Part shown: piece after piece, positions 17,373 through 25,697 of the stretch
Numbering within the stretch: position 1 is the first letter of the stretch
How the letters are laid out: each line of letters opens with the position of its first letter
NCBI GenBank assembly: GCA_964644135.1
Contig: CAZXWD010000016.1
Span: forward strand, 1 to 45,008
DNA length: 45,008 bases
Source of the DNA: CAZMOK01 sp964644135
GTDB lineage: Bacteria; Bacteroidota; Bacteroidia; Bacteroidales; JAGOPY01
Direction of reading: 5' to 3'
The notes under the pieces: model-generated
What the model was told of the DNA's origin: nothing
Database searches by the model: none
The model's input: the letters and a program-made list of their open reading frames with translations, nothing else
Program-made: the position numbers and the translations under genes

Positions 17373-19145
17373 CTATTTGAGCCTTATTTCAAAAGGCAGC
17401 CTTGCCTGGGTGCCTTCCATCTCCTGCACCTTTTTGAGGTACTGGTAGATGTAGTAGTTATCACCCAGCTCGTTAGCAAGTAAACGGGTTTTGGCATTAC
17501 CTGAAATTTCTTCGATCAGTTGCTGGAAAGGATCTTTCTGTTGAGGCAGTTCATACAGGCGGTAATCTTCGATTTCAGCCATTTCAGCGGCGATTTCAAT
17601 GGCTCTTTTTATTCCGCCTATCTCATCAACCAGGTTATTTTCAAAAGCATCTCTGGCTGCCCAAACCCTTCCCTGGGCAAGTTCGTGAACCTCATCACGT
17701 GTCATTTCCCTGCCTTCGGCCACCAGTCTGAGAAAATCTTCATATATCATGCCGATCTCACGCTCAAGAACTTGTTTCTGATAATCGGGCAGTGGTCTGC
17801 TTACAGTAGGGAAATCGGAGTTTTTGTTCGTATTGGCATAATCGAAGGTCATACCAAGCTTATTGTTGAAAAAGCCTTTCATGTTGGGGATCAAGCCAAA
17901 AACGCCAATTGAACCGGTGAGGGTCATTTCATCGGCAAGTATTTTATCTGCGGAACATGAAATCCAGTAGCCTCCTGAGGCGGCCAGGTCACTCATAGAT
18001 ACGATAACAGGCTTTGTATCATTTGCTAATTCTATTTCCCTTCTTATTACTTCTGAAGCAAGCGCATCACCGCCCGGTGAATTGACCCTCATCACAATGG
18101 CTTTTACCTTATCGTCTTTTCTGGCTTTCCTTATGGCCTTGGAGATCCTTTCGGAACCAATGGTCATGTCATCTCCTTCACCGCCCATTATCGTACCCAC
18201 TGCATAAACGACGGCAATTTTTTCACGGGCGATCCTTTTATTTTCCTTGTCGGGAAATTTAGCGTCAACGTAATTGCCCATTTTAACCATTTCAAGGTCG
18301 TCATCCGGTTCGATACCTGCCAGCCTTTTGAGTTCGGCATTCATCTCATCGGGATGGAAAAGACCGTCGACTATAAACAGATCCCTGGCTTTCTCCGCAT
18401 TGAGTGCGTCAAGGTCATCAGCTATCTTGTTCAGTTCTTCCACCGACATATTCCTGCTCTCGGCAATATCTGCCGACATCTTGTTCCAGATGCGGTTAAT
18501 GTAGAGTTCTATCTGTTCTCTGTTTGCCTCACTCATTTTATCGTAAAGCAGAGGCTCTGCTGCACTTTTATATTTTCCGGCCCTGATGACTTCAACGTCA
18601 ATATCCAGTTTTTCAAGGGTGCCTTTTATGAAGAGCAGTTCAGCACTTATACCTTTCAGCTCGACCATGCCGTCGGGATGGAGGTAAACATGGTCAGCCG
18701 CCGAACCCAGGTAATAAGCAGTCTGGGTGAGAATATCAGCATAGCAAACTACGAATTTACCTGATTCCTTGAAGTCAAGGATCGCCTGCCGCAGCTCTTC
18801 AAGGATGGCAGTCCCTGTTGGAACAACAGAAAGGTCGAGATAGATCCCTTTGATCCTGTCGTCCGTTGCAGCTTTGTCGAGGTATTTAAGCAAGTCGTTC
18901 AGGCCAAGTGCTTTTTCTATGTTAAATGAGGATCCGAAAGACGGGAACATCTGTTTCTGGGTCCTGTCGTAAACAGGATAGTTCAGCTCCATTTTGAGGA
19001 TCGAGTTATCCTTCACTTCATATGTCTCCTTCTCTGCAAAGGATATGATGGAAGCTATTACTGCTATAAAAATGAAAAAAGCGATGATAAGGGTTATGAT
19101 GAAACCCAGCATCGATGCGAACATAAATTTGAAAAAGTCTTTCAT
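17373..19145 (-). CDS. sppA: Signal peptide peptidase SppA, 67K type
   Basis: 590 residues, the long form with two tandem S49 domains. One N-terminal transmembrane helix (FMFASMLGFIITLIIAFFIFIAVIASI) anchors it, with the body in the periplasm. The first half carries the catalytic Lys region (EVIRAGKYKSAAEPLLYDKMS) and the second the nucleophile Ser region (DLAASGGYWISCSADKILADEMTLTGSIGVFG). The enzyme cleaves remnant signal peptides in the membrane. It lies five bases after lpxH and is the last gene of a five-gene reverse-strand run that begins with lpxK. Both catalytic halves look intact. Confidence 0.95.
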   Translation of the reverse strand: MKDFFKFMFASMLGFIITLIIAFFIFIAVIASIISFAEKETYEVKDNSILKMELNYPVYDRTQKQMFPSFGSSFNIEKALGLNDLLKYLDKAATDDRIKGIYLDLSVVPTGTAILEELRQAILDFKESGKFVVCYADILTQTAYYLGSAADHVYLHPDGMVELKGISAELLFIKGTLEKLDIDVEVIRAGKYKSAAEPLLYDKMSEANREQIELYINRIWNKMSADIAESRNMSVEELNKIADDLDALNAEKARDLFIVDGLFHPDEMNAELKRLAGIEPDDDLEMVKMGNYVDAKFPDKENKRIAREKIAVVYAVGTIMGGEGDDMTIGSERISKAIRKARKDDKVKAIVMRVNSPGGDALASEVIRREIELANDTKPVIVSMSDLAASGGYWISCSADKILADEMTLTGSIGVFGLIPNMKGFFNNKLGMTFDYANTNKNSDFPTVSRPLPDYQKQVLEREIGMIYEDFLRLVAEGREMTRDEVHELAQGRVWAARDAFENNLVDEIGGIKRAIEIAAEMAEIEDYRLYELPQQKDPFQQLIEEISGNAKTRLLANELGDNYYIYQYLKKVQEMEGTQARLPFEIRLK

Positions 19146-19150
19146 GATAA

Positions 19151-19918
19151 TTATTTTTTGTTGTAAAACTTGAGTTCAAGCTTTTTGCCGTTAAAAACGG
19201 CATATGAAAAATTCGTTATCCAGTCGCCCAGCAATATCAGGCGTGAACCATCGCTAAGCTCTTTGTCGGTAGGGAGGTGCCGGTGGCCGAAAATGTAATA
19301 ATCGGCATTCGTACCTTGTTTTACAAGACTTTGTGCATACTTATACAGCATTTCATCTTCTATCCGGCTCCCTTCTTCTTTCTTGCCCTCTTTTATAATA
19401 TTGGCGGTTCTGCTCTTTTTTGAGAAATACAACGCCATTCCGGCACCCAGATCAGGATGAAGCCATCTGAAAAGCCATTGGTTCACCCTGTTCTCAAAAA
19501 TTTTTTTAAGGAACTTATAGCCGTTATCGCCTGGCCCGAGCCCATCGCCGTGTCCAAGATAAAACTTCTGGCCGTTAAAGTCAAATACTTCAGGGTGACG
19601 GTGAAGGATGATATTTATTTCTTTCTCCAGGTAATTGAAAGCCCAGATATCGTGGTTCCCTTTGAAAAGATGAACAGGGATCCCTGCATCGGTTATTTCC
19701 GCCAGTTTACCCAGTAGCCTTACATATCCTTTTGGTACCACACTTTTGTATTCGAACCAGAAATCGAAAACGTCGCCCATGAGAAAGATCCTGTCGGCCT
19801 CTTCCTTGACATCATTTAGCCAGGAAACGAGATTTTTCTCTCTTCCGAGGCTTGTTTTATGGTCGGGAATACCCAGGTGAAAATCTGACGCGAAGTATAT
19901 ATTTTTAGATTTTTCCAA
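19151..19918 (-). CDS. lpxH: UDP-2,3-diacylglucosamine diphosphatase
   Basis: 255 residues of a calcineurin-like metallophosphoesterase. The metal-binding motifs are in order: DFHLG near the N-terminus, GDVFDFWFEY, GNHD in LFKGNHDIWAF, HGDGLGPGD, and GHRHLP near the C-terminus. This is the LpxH pattern. It hydrolyses UDP-2,3-diacylglucosamine to lipid X and UMP in lipid A synthesis at the inner membrane. The presence of lpxK in the same gene run supports the assignment over a generic phosphoesterase. The stop is five bases from sppA. Confidence 0.9.
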   Translation of the reverse strand: MEKSKNIYFASDFHLGIPDHKTSLGREKNLVSWLNDVKEEADRIFLMGDVFDFWFEYKSVVPKGYVRLLGKLAEITDAGIPVHLFKGNHDIWAFNYLEKEINIILHRHPEVFDFNGQKFYLGHGDGLGPGDNGYKFLKKIFENRVNQWLFRWLHPDLGAGMALYFSKKSRTANIIKEGKKEEGSRIEDEMLYKYAQSLVKQGTNADYYIFGHRHLPTDKELSDGSRLILLGDWITNFSYAVFNGKKLELKFYNKK

Positions 19919-19986
19919 TTACTGAACTGCCTGGTTTGTTAATAAATTACAATAATACTAAAATAGCTCCAGCAGTGAAAGCCCGG

Positions 19987-21159
19987 TTATTCAAACAATC
20001 TGCTGATACGTTCTTCAAGTTCTTGTATCTTACCGGTTTTCATTATAATCTTTCCTTCCCTGTCGATCAGAAAAGTGTAAGGAAGATCTTCTGGAATATT
20101 GTACATAAAAGATACGGGTGAACCCATCCCTGAAAGATCACTTACATTGATCCATTCAAGCTTATCGATCCTGATTGCTGCTTTCCACATTTCTTCATAT
20201 TTATCAAGTGAAACAGCATATACCTTCAAACCTTTATTTTTGTATTTATTGTAGAGCTTAACCAATTGCTGATTAGCTTTTCTTGAAGGGGCATCTGATG
20301 ATGCCCAGAAATACAACACTACCGGGTTTCCTTGCAGGGAGCTCAGCTTGACCGTTTCGCCAGAGGGCGTTTCGAGTTTAATTTCAGGAGCCTCCCTGCC
20401 TGCGGCAAGCCTTTCGCTGGCCAGGTTCTTAACCTTTACACGGTACCGTGCCTGTTCAACCCTGAAATGATGATCCTTTACATGCTTGTTTTCAGGATAT
20501 AATTCCATCAACGCAGAATCTACCAGGGCGAAGATCTCAAAATCGTCATACTGGTCAAAAACTTTTTCTGTAACAAACCTGCGGTTCAACATGATGAGGT
20601 TTGCCAGTGAAGCAGGCTCTGATTTCACCAAATTGTTTACGAATGATTTATGTTCGCTTACCAGGGAATCAAGGGTTCTTGCATAACGGTGATCATTCAG
20701 GGCCTGGTTGAAAGAAAGGTCGTAAGCTTTGGCCTTTTCCTCTAGCTCTGCCTTTCGCTTATTGTAAGCCATTTCAAAGTCCCTGAGTTTTTCTGATCCC
20801 GGCGATCCCTCTACTGAATAACCGGTCCTGATATTTTCCTTATCGCTGCGGATAATTGCCTTCTGCCCAGGTTTCAGTACCAGTGTGAGGTAATTGCCCT
20901 GGTCCTGCTTGAGGAGAAAGATCCCCGGTTGCTCAAGGTCGATTGAGTGCTTGAAACAACCATCCTCGTCAAGTTTGAGCGTATCAAGAGGTGTAAAGGT
21001 ACGCACCTCCACTTCATTAAATATCAATCTTTTACCCGAAAAATTGGAAAAACAGCCTTCAACTCGTGTATTGTCCCGGTTAAAGAGGTTATGGTGGCAA
21101 CCCGGTAATGAAGTGATCAGTAGTAGAGTAATAAGAATTTTGAAGGTAGTACGTTCCAT
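19987..21159 (-). CDS. TlpA-like thioredoxin-fold lipoprotein lacking redox cysteines
   Basis: 390 residues. Lipobox LITSLPGC puts the lipidated Cys at 21. Residues ~30-120 are a beta-rich N-terminal domain of the DUF4369 type (VEGCFSNFSGKRLIFNEVEV...DTLKLDEDGCF), followed by a helical linker. From about residue 260 comes a TlpA/AhpC-TSA-type thioredoxin domain (AAGREAPEIKLETPSGETVKLSSLQGNPVVLYFWASS). Where the family has WCGPC this protein has S288-D-A-P-S292, so both active-site cysteines are gone while the fold, including the cis-Pro segment (EDLPYTFLID), persists. It lies four bases from the purine nucleoside phosphorylase gene and 68 bases from lpxH. Without the cysteines it cannot be a thiol-disulfide oxidoreductase; a binding or scaffold role is inferred. 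Confidence 0.88.
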   Translation of the reverse strand: MERTTFKILITLLLITSLPGCHHNLFNRDNTRVEGCFSNFSGKRLIFNEVEVRTFTPLDTLKLDEDGCFKHSIDLEQPGIFLLKQDQGNYLTLVLKPGQKAIIRSDKENIRTGYSVEGSPGSEKLRDFEMAYNKRKAELEEKAKAYDLSFNQALNDHRYARTLDSLVSEHKSFVNNLVKSEPASLANLIMLNRRFVTEKVFDQYDDFEIFALVDSALMELYPENKHVKDHHFRVEQARYRVKVKNLASERLAAGREAPEIKLETPSGETVKLSSLQGNPVVLYFWASSDAPSRKANQQLVKLYNKYKNKGLKVYAVSLDKYEEMWKAAIRIDKLEWINVSDLSGMGSPVSFMYNIPEDLPYTFLIDREGKIIMKTGKIQELEERISRLFE

Positions 21160-21163
21160 GGTC

Positions 21164-21976
21164 TCAAACCTGTGTGACGAATTCCTTTATGATTGTTGTG
21201 AGCTTTGGCTCCGCAAGGCTTGCTGCATCAATAACATCATCATGACTGATTTTCACGATCTTTCCCTCAACACCAAGATCTGAAACAACTGAGAACGCAA
21301 GGATTTCCAATCCTTCTTTACGGGCTGAAATAACTTCGGGAACGGTTGACATCCCGACAGCATCAGCGCCTATGGTCCTGAGGTACTTGTATTCTGCAGG
21401 AGTTTCAAAAGTAGGCCCTGTAACACCTGCATAGGTTCCTGTTAAATACCTGATACTTCTTTTCCCTGCAATCCGTGAAGCAAGTGACACATACTCCTTA
21501 TTGTAGGCATTGCTCATGTCGATGAACCTGTTGCCCTCTTCCTTTTTAAAAGGCCCGGTCAGGGGATTATCATTCATAAGATTGATATGATCAGTTATGA
21601 TCATGATGTCACCCACTTCAAAAGAAGGATTCAGGCCTCCCGAGGCGTTCGATACTATTAATGTTCTGATGCCAAGGGATTTGAAAACTTTAACCGGGTA
21701 GGTTAAGTTTTCCATGGAATATCCTTCGTAATAATGGTGCCTGCCTTTCATGGCAATAACAGGTACACTGTTAAGATACCCGAATATTAGTACACCGTGA
21801 TGTCCTTGTACTGTTGATTGCTGAAAACCGGGCAGTTCGCTATAGGGGATTTCCAATTCTATCTCCATTTCACGGGTCAGTCCTCCCAGTCCTGTGCCCA
21901 GGATAATTGAGATTGCTGGTTTTAATCTTGTTTTCCTTGATATAATATCAATGCTCTGGGAAATATTTTCTGACAT
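21164..21976 (-). CDS. Purine nucleoside phosphorylase (PNP family I, trimeric type)
   Basis: About 270 residues from the preferred start MSENISQSIDII at 21976; an upstream ATG at 22012 would extend deeper into lpxK. Family motifs: SIILGTGLGGL (phosphate loop), MKGRHHYYEGYS (phosphate-binding His/Arg region), LIVSNASGGLNPSFEVGDIMIITDHINLMNDNPL, GVTGPTFETPAEYKYLRTIGADAVGMSTVPEVI (Glu and Met of the purine site) and VSDLGV. The enzyme cleaves purine (deoxy)nucleosides with phosphate to base and (deoxy)ribose-1-phosphate, for salvage in the cytoplasm. It overlaps the lpxK stop by 29 bases and is tightly followed by the TlpA-like gene. Confidence 0.93.
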   Translation of the reverse strand: MSENISQSIDIISRKTRLKPAISIILGTGLGGLTREMEIELEIPYSELPGFQQSTVQGHHGVLIFGYLNSVPVIAMKGRHHYYEGYSMENLTYPVKVFKSLGIRTLIVSNASGGLNPSFEVGDIMIITDHINLMNDNPLTGPFKKEEGNRFIDMSNAYNKEYVSLASRIAGKRSIRYLTGTYAGVTGPTFETPAEYKYLRTIGADAVGMSTVPEVISARKEGLEILAFSVVSDLGVEGKIVKISHDDVIDAASLAEPKLTTIIKEFVTQV

Positions 21977-23024
21977 ATTCCAATACACATTTATCAAACC
22001 TGGCATCATCACATTTATGGAAATTCACCCTGATCGGAATGTAATAAATCGGAAGATCCGCAAGGGAACTTGAAAATTCCGGACGATCCAGTCTCATGGC
22101 ATCTTTTTCTGTTGTGTAAATAATTTTATCCCTTGCAAAGATATCATTAAATGATTCAATGATCTTGCTGAGGTCGTTACTGTCGTACCGGTGATGATCG
22201 GGAAACTCAATTGTGATAAGTTCATGGCACATATTGCTCAGGTATTCCTGCAGCGGGTAAGGATTTGCTATACCTGTAAAGAGCAGGATGTAATTGTGTT
22301 TCTTTTTTCTGGGTGAAGTTTGCTTTGCCGGGTAAAGCGGCACAGGATCATCGTATGAAATGAAAGAGAATAAAAGCTTCTGATGGGCCCTTGGTTTTAT
22401 TAAATTCTGGATCCTTCTTCGGGTAAGGGGTGAAAGGACACTGGGAGTCTTGGTCACTACAATGATATCAGCTCTTTTAGCATTTTTACCCGGTTCCCTG
22501 AGTTTACCGGTGGGCAGCAGGTAGTCTTCCTTGTAAAGGTTATGGAAATCTGTTAGAAGAATGGATAGGCCCGGTTTGACATACCGGTGCTGAAAGGCAT
22601 CGTCGAGAATTACAATGTCAGGCCGGGGGTCGAGCTTTCCCAACTTTTCGATGCCCCTTTTCCTTTTAGAATCTACGGCAACAATAGTTTTATCGAATTT
22701 CCTCGAATACTGCAGGGGTTCGTCACCAATCTCCCTCTCGGTCGACTCTTTTGAAGCAACAATGAATCCTCTCGTTTTTCTTCTGTATCCCCTGCTCAGA
22801 ACAGCAATTTTGAAATTTTCGCGCAGCAGCCTTACAAGGTACTCCACATGAGGGGTTTTTCCGGTACCACCCATCGACAGGTTGCCTACTGAAATAACGG
22901 GAAAATCGTATTCGGCCGGTTTGATGATTTTCAGGTCGAAAAGAAGGTTCCTGACAAATACCACGAAACCATACAACAACGAGAATGGAAATAGTAGAAT
23001 TTTCATGAATCCGATTGGCTGCAA
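21948..23024 (-). CDS. lpxK: Tetraacyldisaccharide 4'-kinase
   Basis: 358 residues, or 352 if the start is the second Met (MKILLFPFSLLYG, 23006), which fits the family better. An N-terminal membrane-associated helix precedes the Walker A motif VGNLSMGGTGKTPHVEYLVRLL, then VAVDSKRKRGI and the LpxK signature VILDDAFQHRYVKPGLSILLTD. LpxK phosphorylates the 4' position of the lipid A disaccharide at the inner membrane. It heads a minus-strand run with the phosphorylase, the TlpA-like gene, lpxH and sppA, so two lipid A genes are co-transcribed with salvage and envelope quality-control functions. Confidence 0.94.
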   Translation of the reverse strand: MQPIGFMKILLFPFSLLYGFVVFVRNLLFDLKIIKPAEYDFPVISVGNLSMGGTGKTPHVEYLVRLLRENFKIAVLSRGYRRKTRGFIVASKESTEREIGDEPLQYSRKFDKTIVAVDSKRKRGIEKLGKLDPRPDIVILDDAFQHRYVKPGLSILLTDFHNLYKEDYLLPTGKLREPGKNAKRADIIVVTKTPSVLSPLTRRRIQNLIKPRAHQKLLFSFISYDDPVPLYPAKQTSPRKKKHNYILLFTGIANPYPLQEYLSNMCHELITIEFPDHHRYDSNDLSKIIESFNDIFARDKIIYTTEKDAMRLDRPEFSSSLADLPIYYIPIRVNFHKCDDARFDKCVLEYVRKYFPEH

Positions 23025-23181
23025 TTTACAAATAAATTAGAAGGGATAGGTAAGGTTAACTTTAAATAATTGTAAATAATAATCAAATCCATACGCAAAT
23101 TAATAAAATACCAACAAATAATAGATAAGGCATATGTTGTGTAAACATAATAATAGGGGTATCAGGCTGTTCATTTATGGT

Positions 23182-23189
23182 TAACTTTG
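23182..23189 (+). promoter_or_regulatory. Candidate -7 element of the NIF3/zinc-ribbon operon
   Basis: TAACTTTG matches the Bacteroidota -7 consensus TAnnTTTG exactly, 17 bases before the ATG at 23206, implying a very short leader. No convincing -33 TTG at the usual spacing. Confidence 0.4.
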
Positions 23190-23205
23190 ATAAAAATTTC
23201 CCGAA

Positions 23206-24300
23206 ATGAAGATATCTGAACTTATCAGGCCGATCGAGGAACTGGCGCCACTTTCCCTGCAGGAATCGTATGATAATTCAGGGCTCACAATAGGATCGCC
23301 CGGCCAGGAAGTCGAATCAGCCTTAGTAACCCTTGATGTAACTGAGGATGTGGTTGATGAAGCAATAAAGAATGGCTGTTCCCTGATAATATCCCACCAT
23401 CCGGTAATATTCGGTTCACTTAAAAGGATCAACTCTAATTCACCGGTAGGAAAAATTATTTTGAAGGCCATTAGGAACGATGTAGCACTTTACGGAGTGC
23501 ATACCAACCTCGATAATGTTACAGGTGGCGTGAATTCGATGATCGCAGAGAAAATTGGATTGAAGAACCTCTCGATACTGAAACCGATTAAAGGGTTGCT
23601 CAGGAAGCTGGTTACTTTCTGTCCGGATGACCATGCGGAAAAGGTAAGAAAAAGCCTGTTCGAAGCCGGCGCCGGAGTAATCGGTAATTATGACAGCTGC
23701 AGCTATAATGTTGAGGGTTATGGCACATTCAGGGCCGGTGAAGGCGCTGACCCATTTGTAGGGGAGATAGATAAAATACACCATGAAAAAGAAGCCAGGA
23801 TAGAGACCGTCTTTCCTCAATACCTTGAGAGGGTGGTCCTGAAGGCACTTTTTGAATCTCATCCTTACGAAGAGGTAGCTTACGACATATATCCCCTGGA
23901 AAATGAATTTCCGGTTGTGGGTGCCGGTATGGTGGGTGAATTAGCTGATCCTGAGAGTGAGGAACATTTTCTCACCAGAATGAAAGAGGTGTTCGGGGTT
24001 CCTGTAATCAGGCATACCGCTCTGAGGGGCGAAAAGATCAAAAGGGTGGCATTCTGTGGCGGCTCGGGAAGCTTCCTCATCTCACCGGCAATTGCATCCG
24101 GCGCGCAGGTTTTCCTGACAGGCGATATTAAATATCACCAGTTTTTTGACGCCGATCACAAGATTATTATTGCTGATGTAGGGCATTTTGAGAGTGAACA
24201 GTTTACCAAAGATTTAATTTTTAGGATACTTAAGGATAAATTTCCTAATTTTGCACTCCGAATTTCGAAAACTGATACAAATCCCGTTAATTATCTCTGA
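23206..24300 (+). CDS. NIF3-like dinuclear metal centre hexameric protein
   Basis: 364 residues, the long NIF3/YbgI type with an inserted domain of the PII/CutA-like fold in the middle (about 125-235: LLRKLVTFCPDDHAEKVRKSLFEAGAGVIGNYDSC). Metal-site motifs flank it: LIISHHPVIFG and YGVHTNLDN in the N-terminal half, and LTGDIKYHQFFDAD and IADVGHFESEQ in the C-terminal half. Members form toroidal hexamers with a two-metal site. A GTP cyclohydrolase I type 2 name is often attached, but the cellular role is not settled. It is three bases from the zinc-ribbon gene, a pairing seen widely in Bacteroidota, and both face away from lpxK. Confidence 0.9.
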   Translation: MKISELIRPIEELAPLSLQESYDNSGLTIGSPGQEVESALVTLDVTEDVVDEAIKNGCSLIISHHPVIFGSLKRINSNSPVGKIILKAIRNDVALYGVHTNLDNVTGGVNSMIAEKIGLKNLSILKPIKGLLRKLVTFCPDDHAEKVRKSLFEAGAGVIGNYDSCSYNVEGYGTFRAGEGADPFVGEIDKIHHEKEARIETVFPQYLERVVLKALFESHPYEEVAYDIYPLENEFPVVGAGMVGELADPESEEHFLTRMKEVFGVPVIRHTALRGEKIKRVAFCGGSGSFLISPAIASGAQVFLTGDIKYHQFFDADHKIIIADVGHFESEQFTKDLIFRILKDKFPNFALRISKTDTNPVNYL

Positions 24301-24303
24301 AAT

Positions 24304-25113
24304 ATGGCAAAGAAGGTGGATTCAAAGGGTGTAACGACCATTAAACAAGAAGAACCAACCGACGAAGCGGTACAGAAAAAGGTAGAAAACACGCTGGTTT
24401 CCCTGTACAAAATTCAGCAGCTTGATTCCCAGATCGATAAGATCAGGATGATCAGGGGGGAATTGCCTCTTGAAGTACAGGATCTTGAAGATGAGATCAT
24501 AGGTCTTGAAACAAGGATCGATAACTATAAATCGGAATTGGAATCCCTTGAACAGTCGATAAACGAGAAAAAACAGTCGATCAAAGACAGTGAGGCCCTG
24601 ATAAAAAGATACGAAGAACAGCAGATGAATGTAAGGAACAACAGGGAGTACGACTCGTTGACCAAGGAGATAGAATTCCAGTCGCTTGAGATGCAGCTTG
24701 CAGAAAAGAGGATCAATGAATACTCAGAATCGCTGGAAAAGCGGAAAGAAGAAATTGCCAACTCAGAGGAGATCCTCTCTGAGAGGAGAAAAGATCTGGA
24801 TGTAAAGAAATCGGAACTGGATGATATCATCGAGGAAACCGAAAAGGATGAAAAGGATGTGGCCAAGACTTCAGAGAACCTGAAAAAGGAGATAGATGAA
24901 AGGCTTTACACGGCATACAACCGTATACGCAAGAATGCAAGGAACGGCCTTGCCGTGGTACCTATCGAAAGGGATGCCTGTGGGGGTTGTTTTAACAAGA
25001 TCCCACCGCAGCACCAGCTTGATATAAGGATGCATAAAAAGATCATTGTTTGTGAGTATTGTGGTCGTATCCTCGTGGATTCGGAAATTGCCGAAGCCGT
25101 TAAGAAAAAGTAA
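24304..25113 (+). CDS. Coiled-coil protein with C4 zinc ribbon
   Basis: 269 residues. From about 30 to 205 a long antiparallel coiled coil (LYKIQQLDSQIDKIRMIRGELPLEVQDLEDE, with heptads rich in Glu, Lys and Leu). At the C-terminus a zinc ribbon with four cysteines in CGGC...CEYCG (ERDACGGCFNKIPP, KKIIVCEYCGRILVD), the zf-RING_7 type. Homologues are annotated as C4-type zinc ribbon or nucleic-acid-binding proteins with no firm function. The three-base gap to the NIF3 gene indicates co-transcription, and a strong terminator follows. Confidence 0.88.
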   Translation: MAKKVDSKGVTTIKQEEPTDEAVQKKVENTLVSLYKIQQLDSQIDKIRMIRGELPLEVQDLEDEIIGLETRIDNYKSELESLEQSINEKKQSIKDSEALIKRYEEQQMNVRNNREYDSLTKEIEFQSLEMQLAEKRINEYSESLEKRKEEIANSEEILSERRKDLDVKKSELDDIIEETEKDEKDVAKTSENLKKEIDERLYTAYNRIRKNARNGLAVVPIERDACGGCFNKIPPQHQLDIRMHKKIIVCEYCGRILVDSEIAEAVKKK

Positions 25114-25137
25114 AATAACTGATTATCAATCTATACG

Positions 25138-25168
25138 AAAGCTGCCTGATCGTCAGGCAGCTTTTTTT
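25138..25168 (+). terminator. Terminator after the zinc-ribbon gene
   Basis: Perfect 12-bp stem AAAGCTGCCTGA/TCAGGCAGCTTT (25138-25149 and 25153-25164) with a TCG loop and a run of seven T. It ends the two-gene NIF3 operon. Confidence 0.92.
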
Positions 25169-25229
25169 GTAACCTTATTTCCTGTTCCGGCGTCAAATAA
25201 TTGGTTAACTTTAATTCGCAGAATTAAGA

Positions 25230-25691
25230 ATGGAAAATAACAAAGGGATATACAGGAGTCGTACCGATGTGGTTATCGGAGGTGTGGCAGCAGGAATTGC
25301 CAATTCACTGAATATTGATCCGGTCATCGTCAGGCTGATCTTTATTCTGTTATTGATTTTTGGCGGTTCAGGCCTATTGCTTTATATAATTCTGTGGATT
25401 GTTCTTCCGGAAGAAAGATATAACCAGGCTCAATCATATTCTGAAAATTCAAGAAACATGGAAACAGAACCCAAAACAAATCCTGAACAGGAAAAAAGGG
25501 CAACACCAAATGTTCCGCCCAAACAGAAAAACGACGGAAACCTCATCGCAGGGATCATACTTATAGCCCTGGGCGCCATCTTTCTGCTGGAAAGGTGGGT
25601 GAGGTGGATCGACTTTGCCGACCTCTGGCCATTGATACTCGTGGTTGCAGGGATTGTGTTGATCCGGAATAGTTATGTTAAATCAAAATAA
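25230..25691 (+). CDS. PspC domain membrane protein
   Basis: 153 residues. The N-terminal PspC domain (residues 1-65: GIYRSRTDVVIGGVAAGIANSLNIDPVIVRLIFILLLIFGG, then a transmembrane LLYIILWIVLPEE) is followed by a polar linker rich in Asn, Glu and Pro. A second hydrophobic part (~107-150: NLIAGIILIALGAIFLLERWVRW, LWPLILVVAGIVLI) resembles the LiaF/DUF5668 transmembrane module. PspC-type proteins sense or support envelope stress at the inner membrane. It lies six bases from the next gene, which carries the same hydrophobic module, so the pair probably form one membrane unit. It lacks a PspA partner here. Confidence 0.85.
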   Translation: MENNKGIYRSRTDVVIGGVAAGIANSLNIDPVIVRLIFILLLIFGGSGLLLYIILWIVLPEERYNQAQSYSENSRNMETEPKTNPEQEKRATPNVPPKQKNDGNLIAGIILIALGAIFLLERWVRWIDFADLWPLILVVAGIVLIRNSYVKSK

Positions 25692-25697
25692 TAAGCC

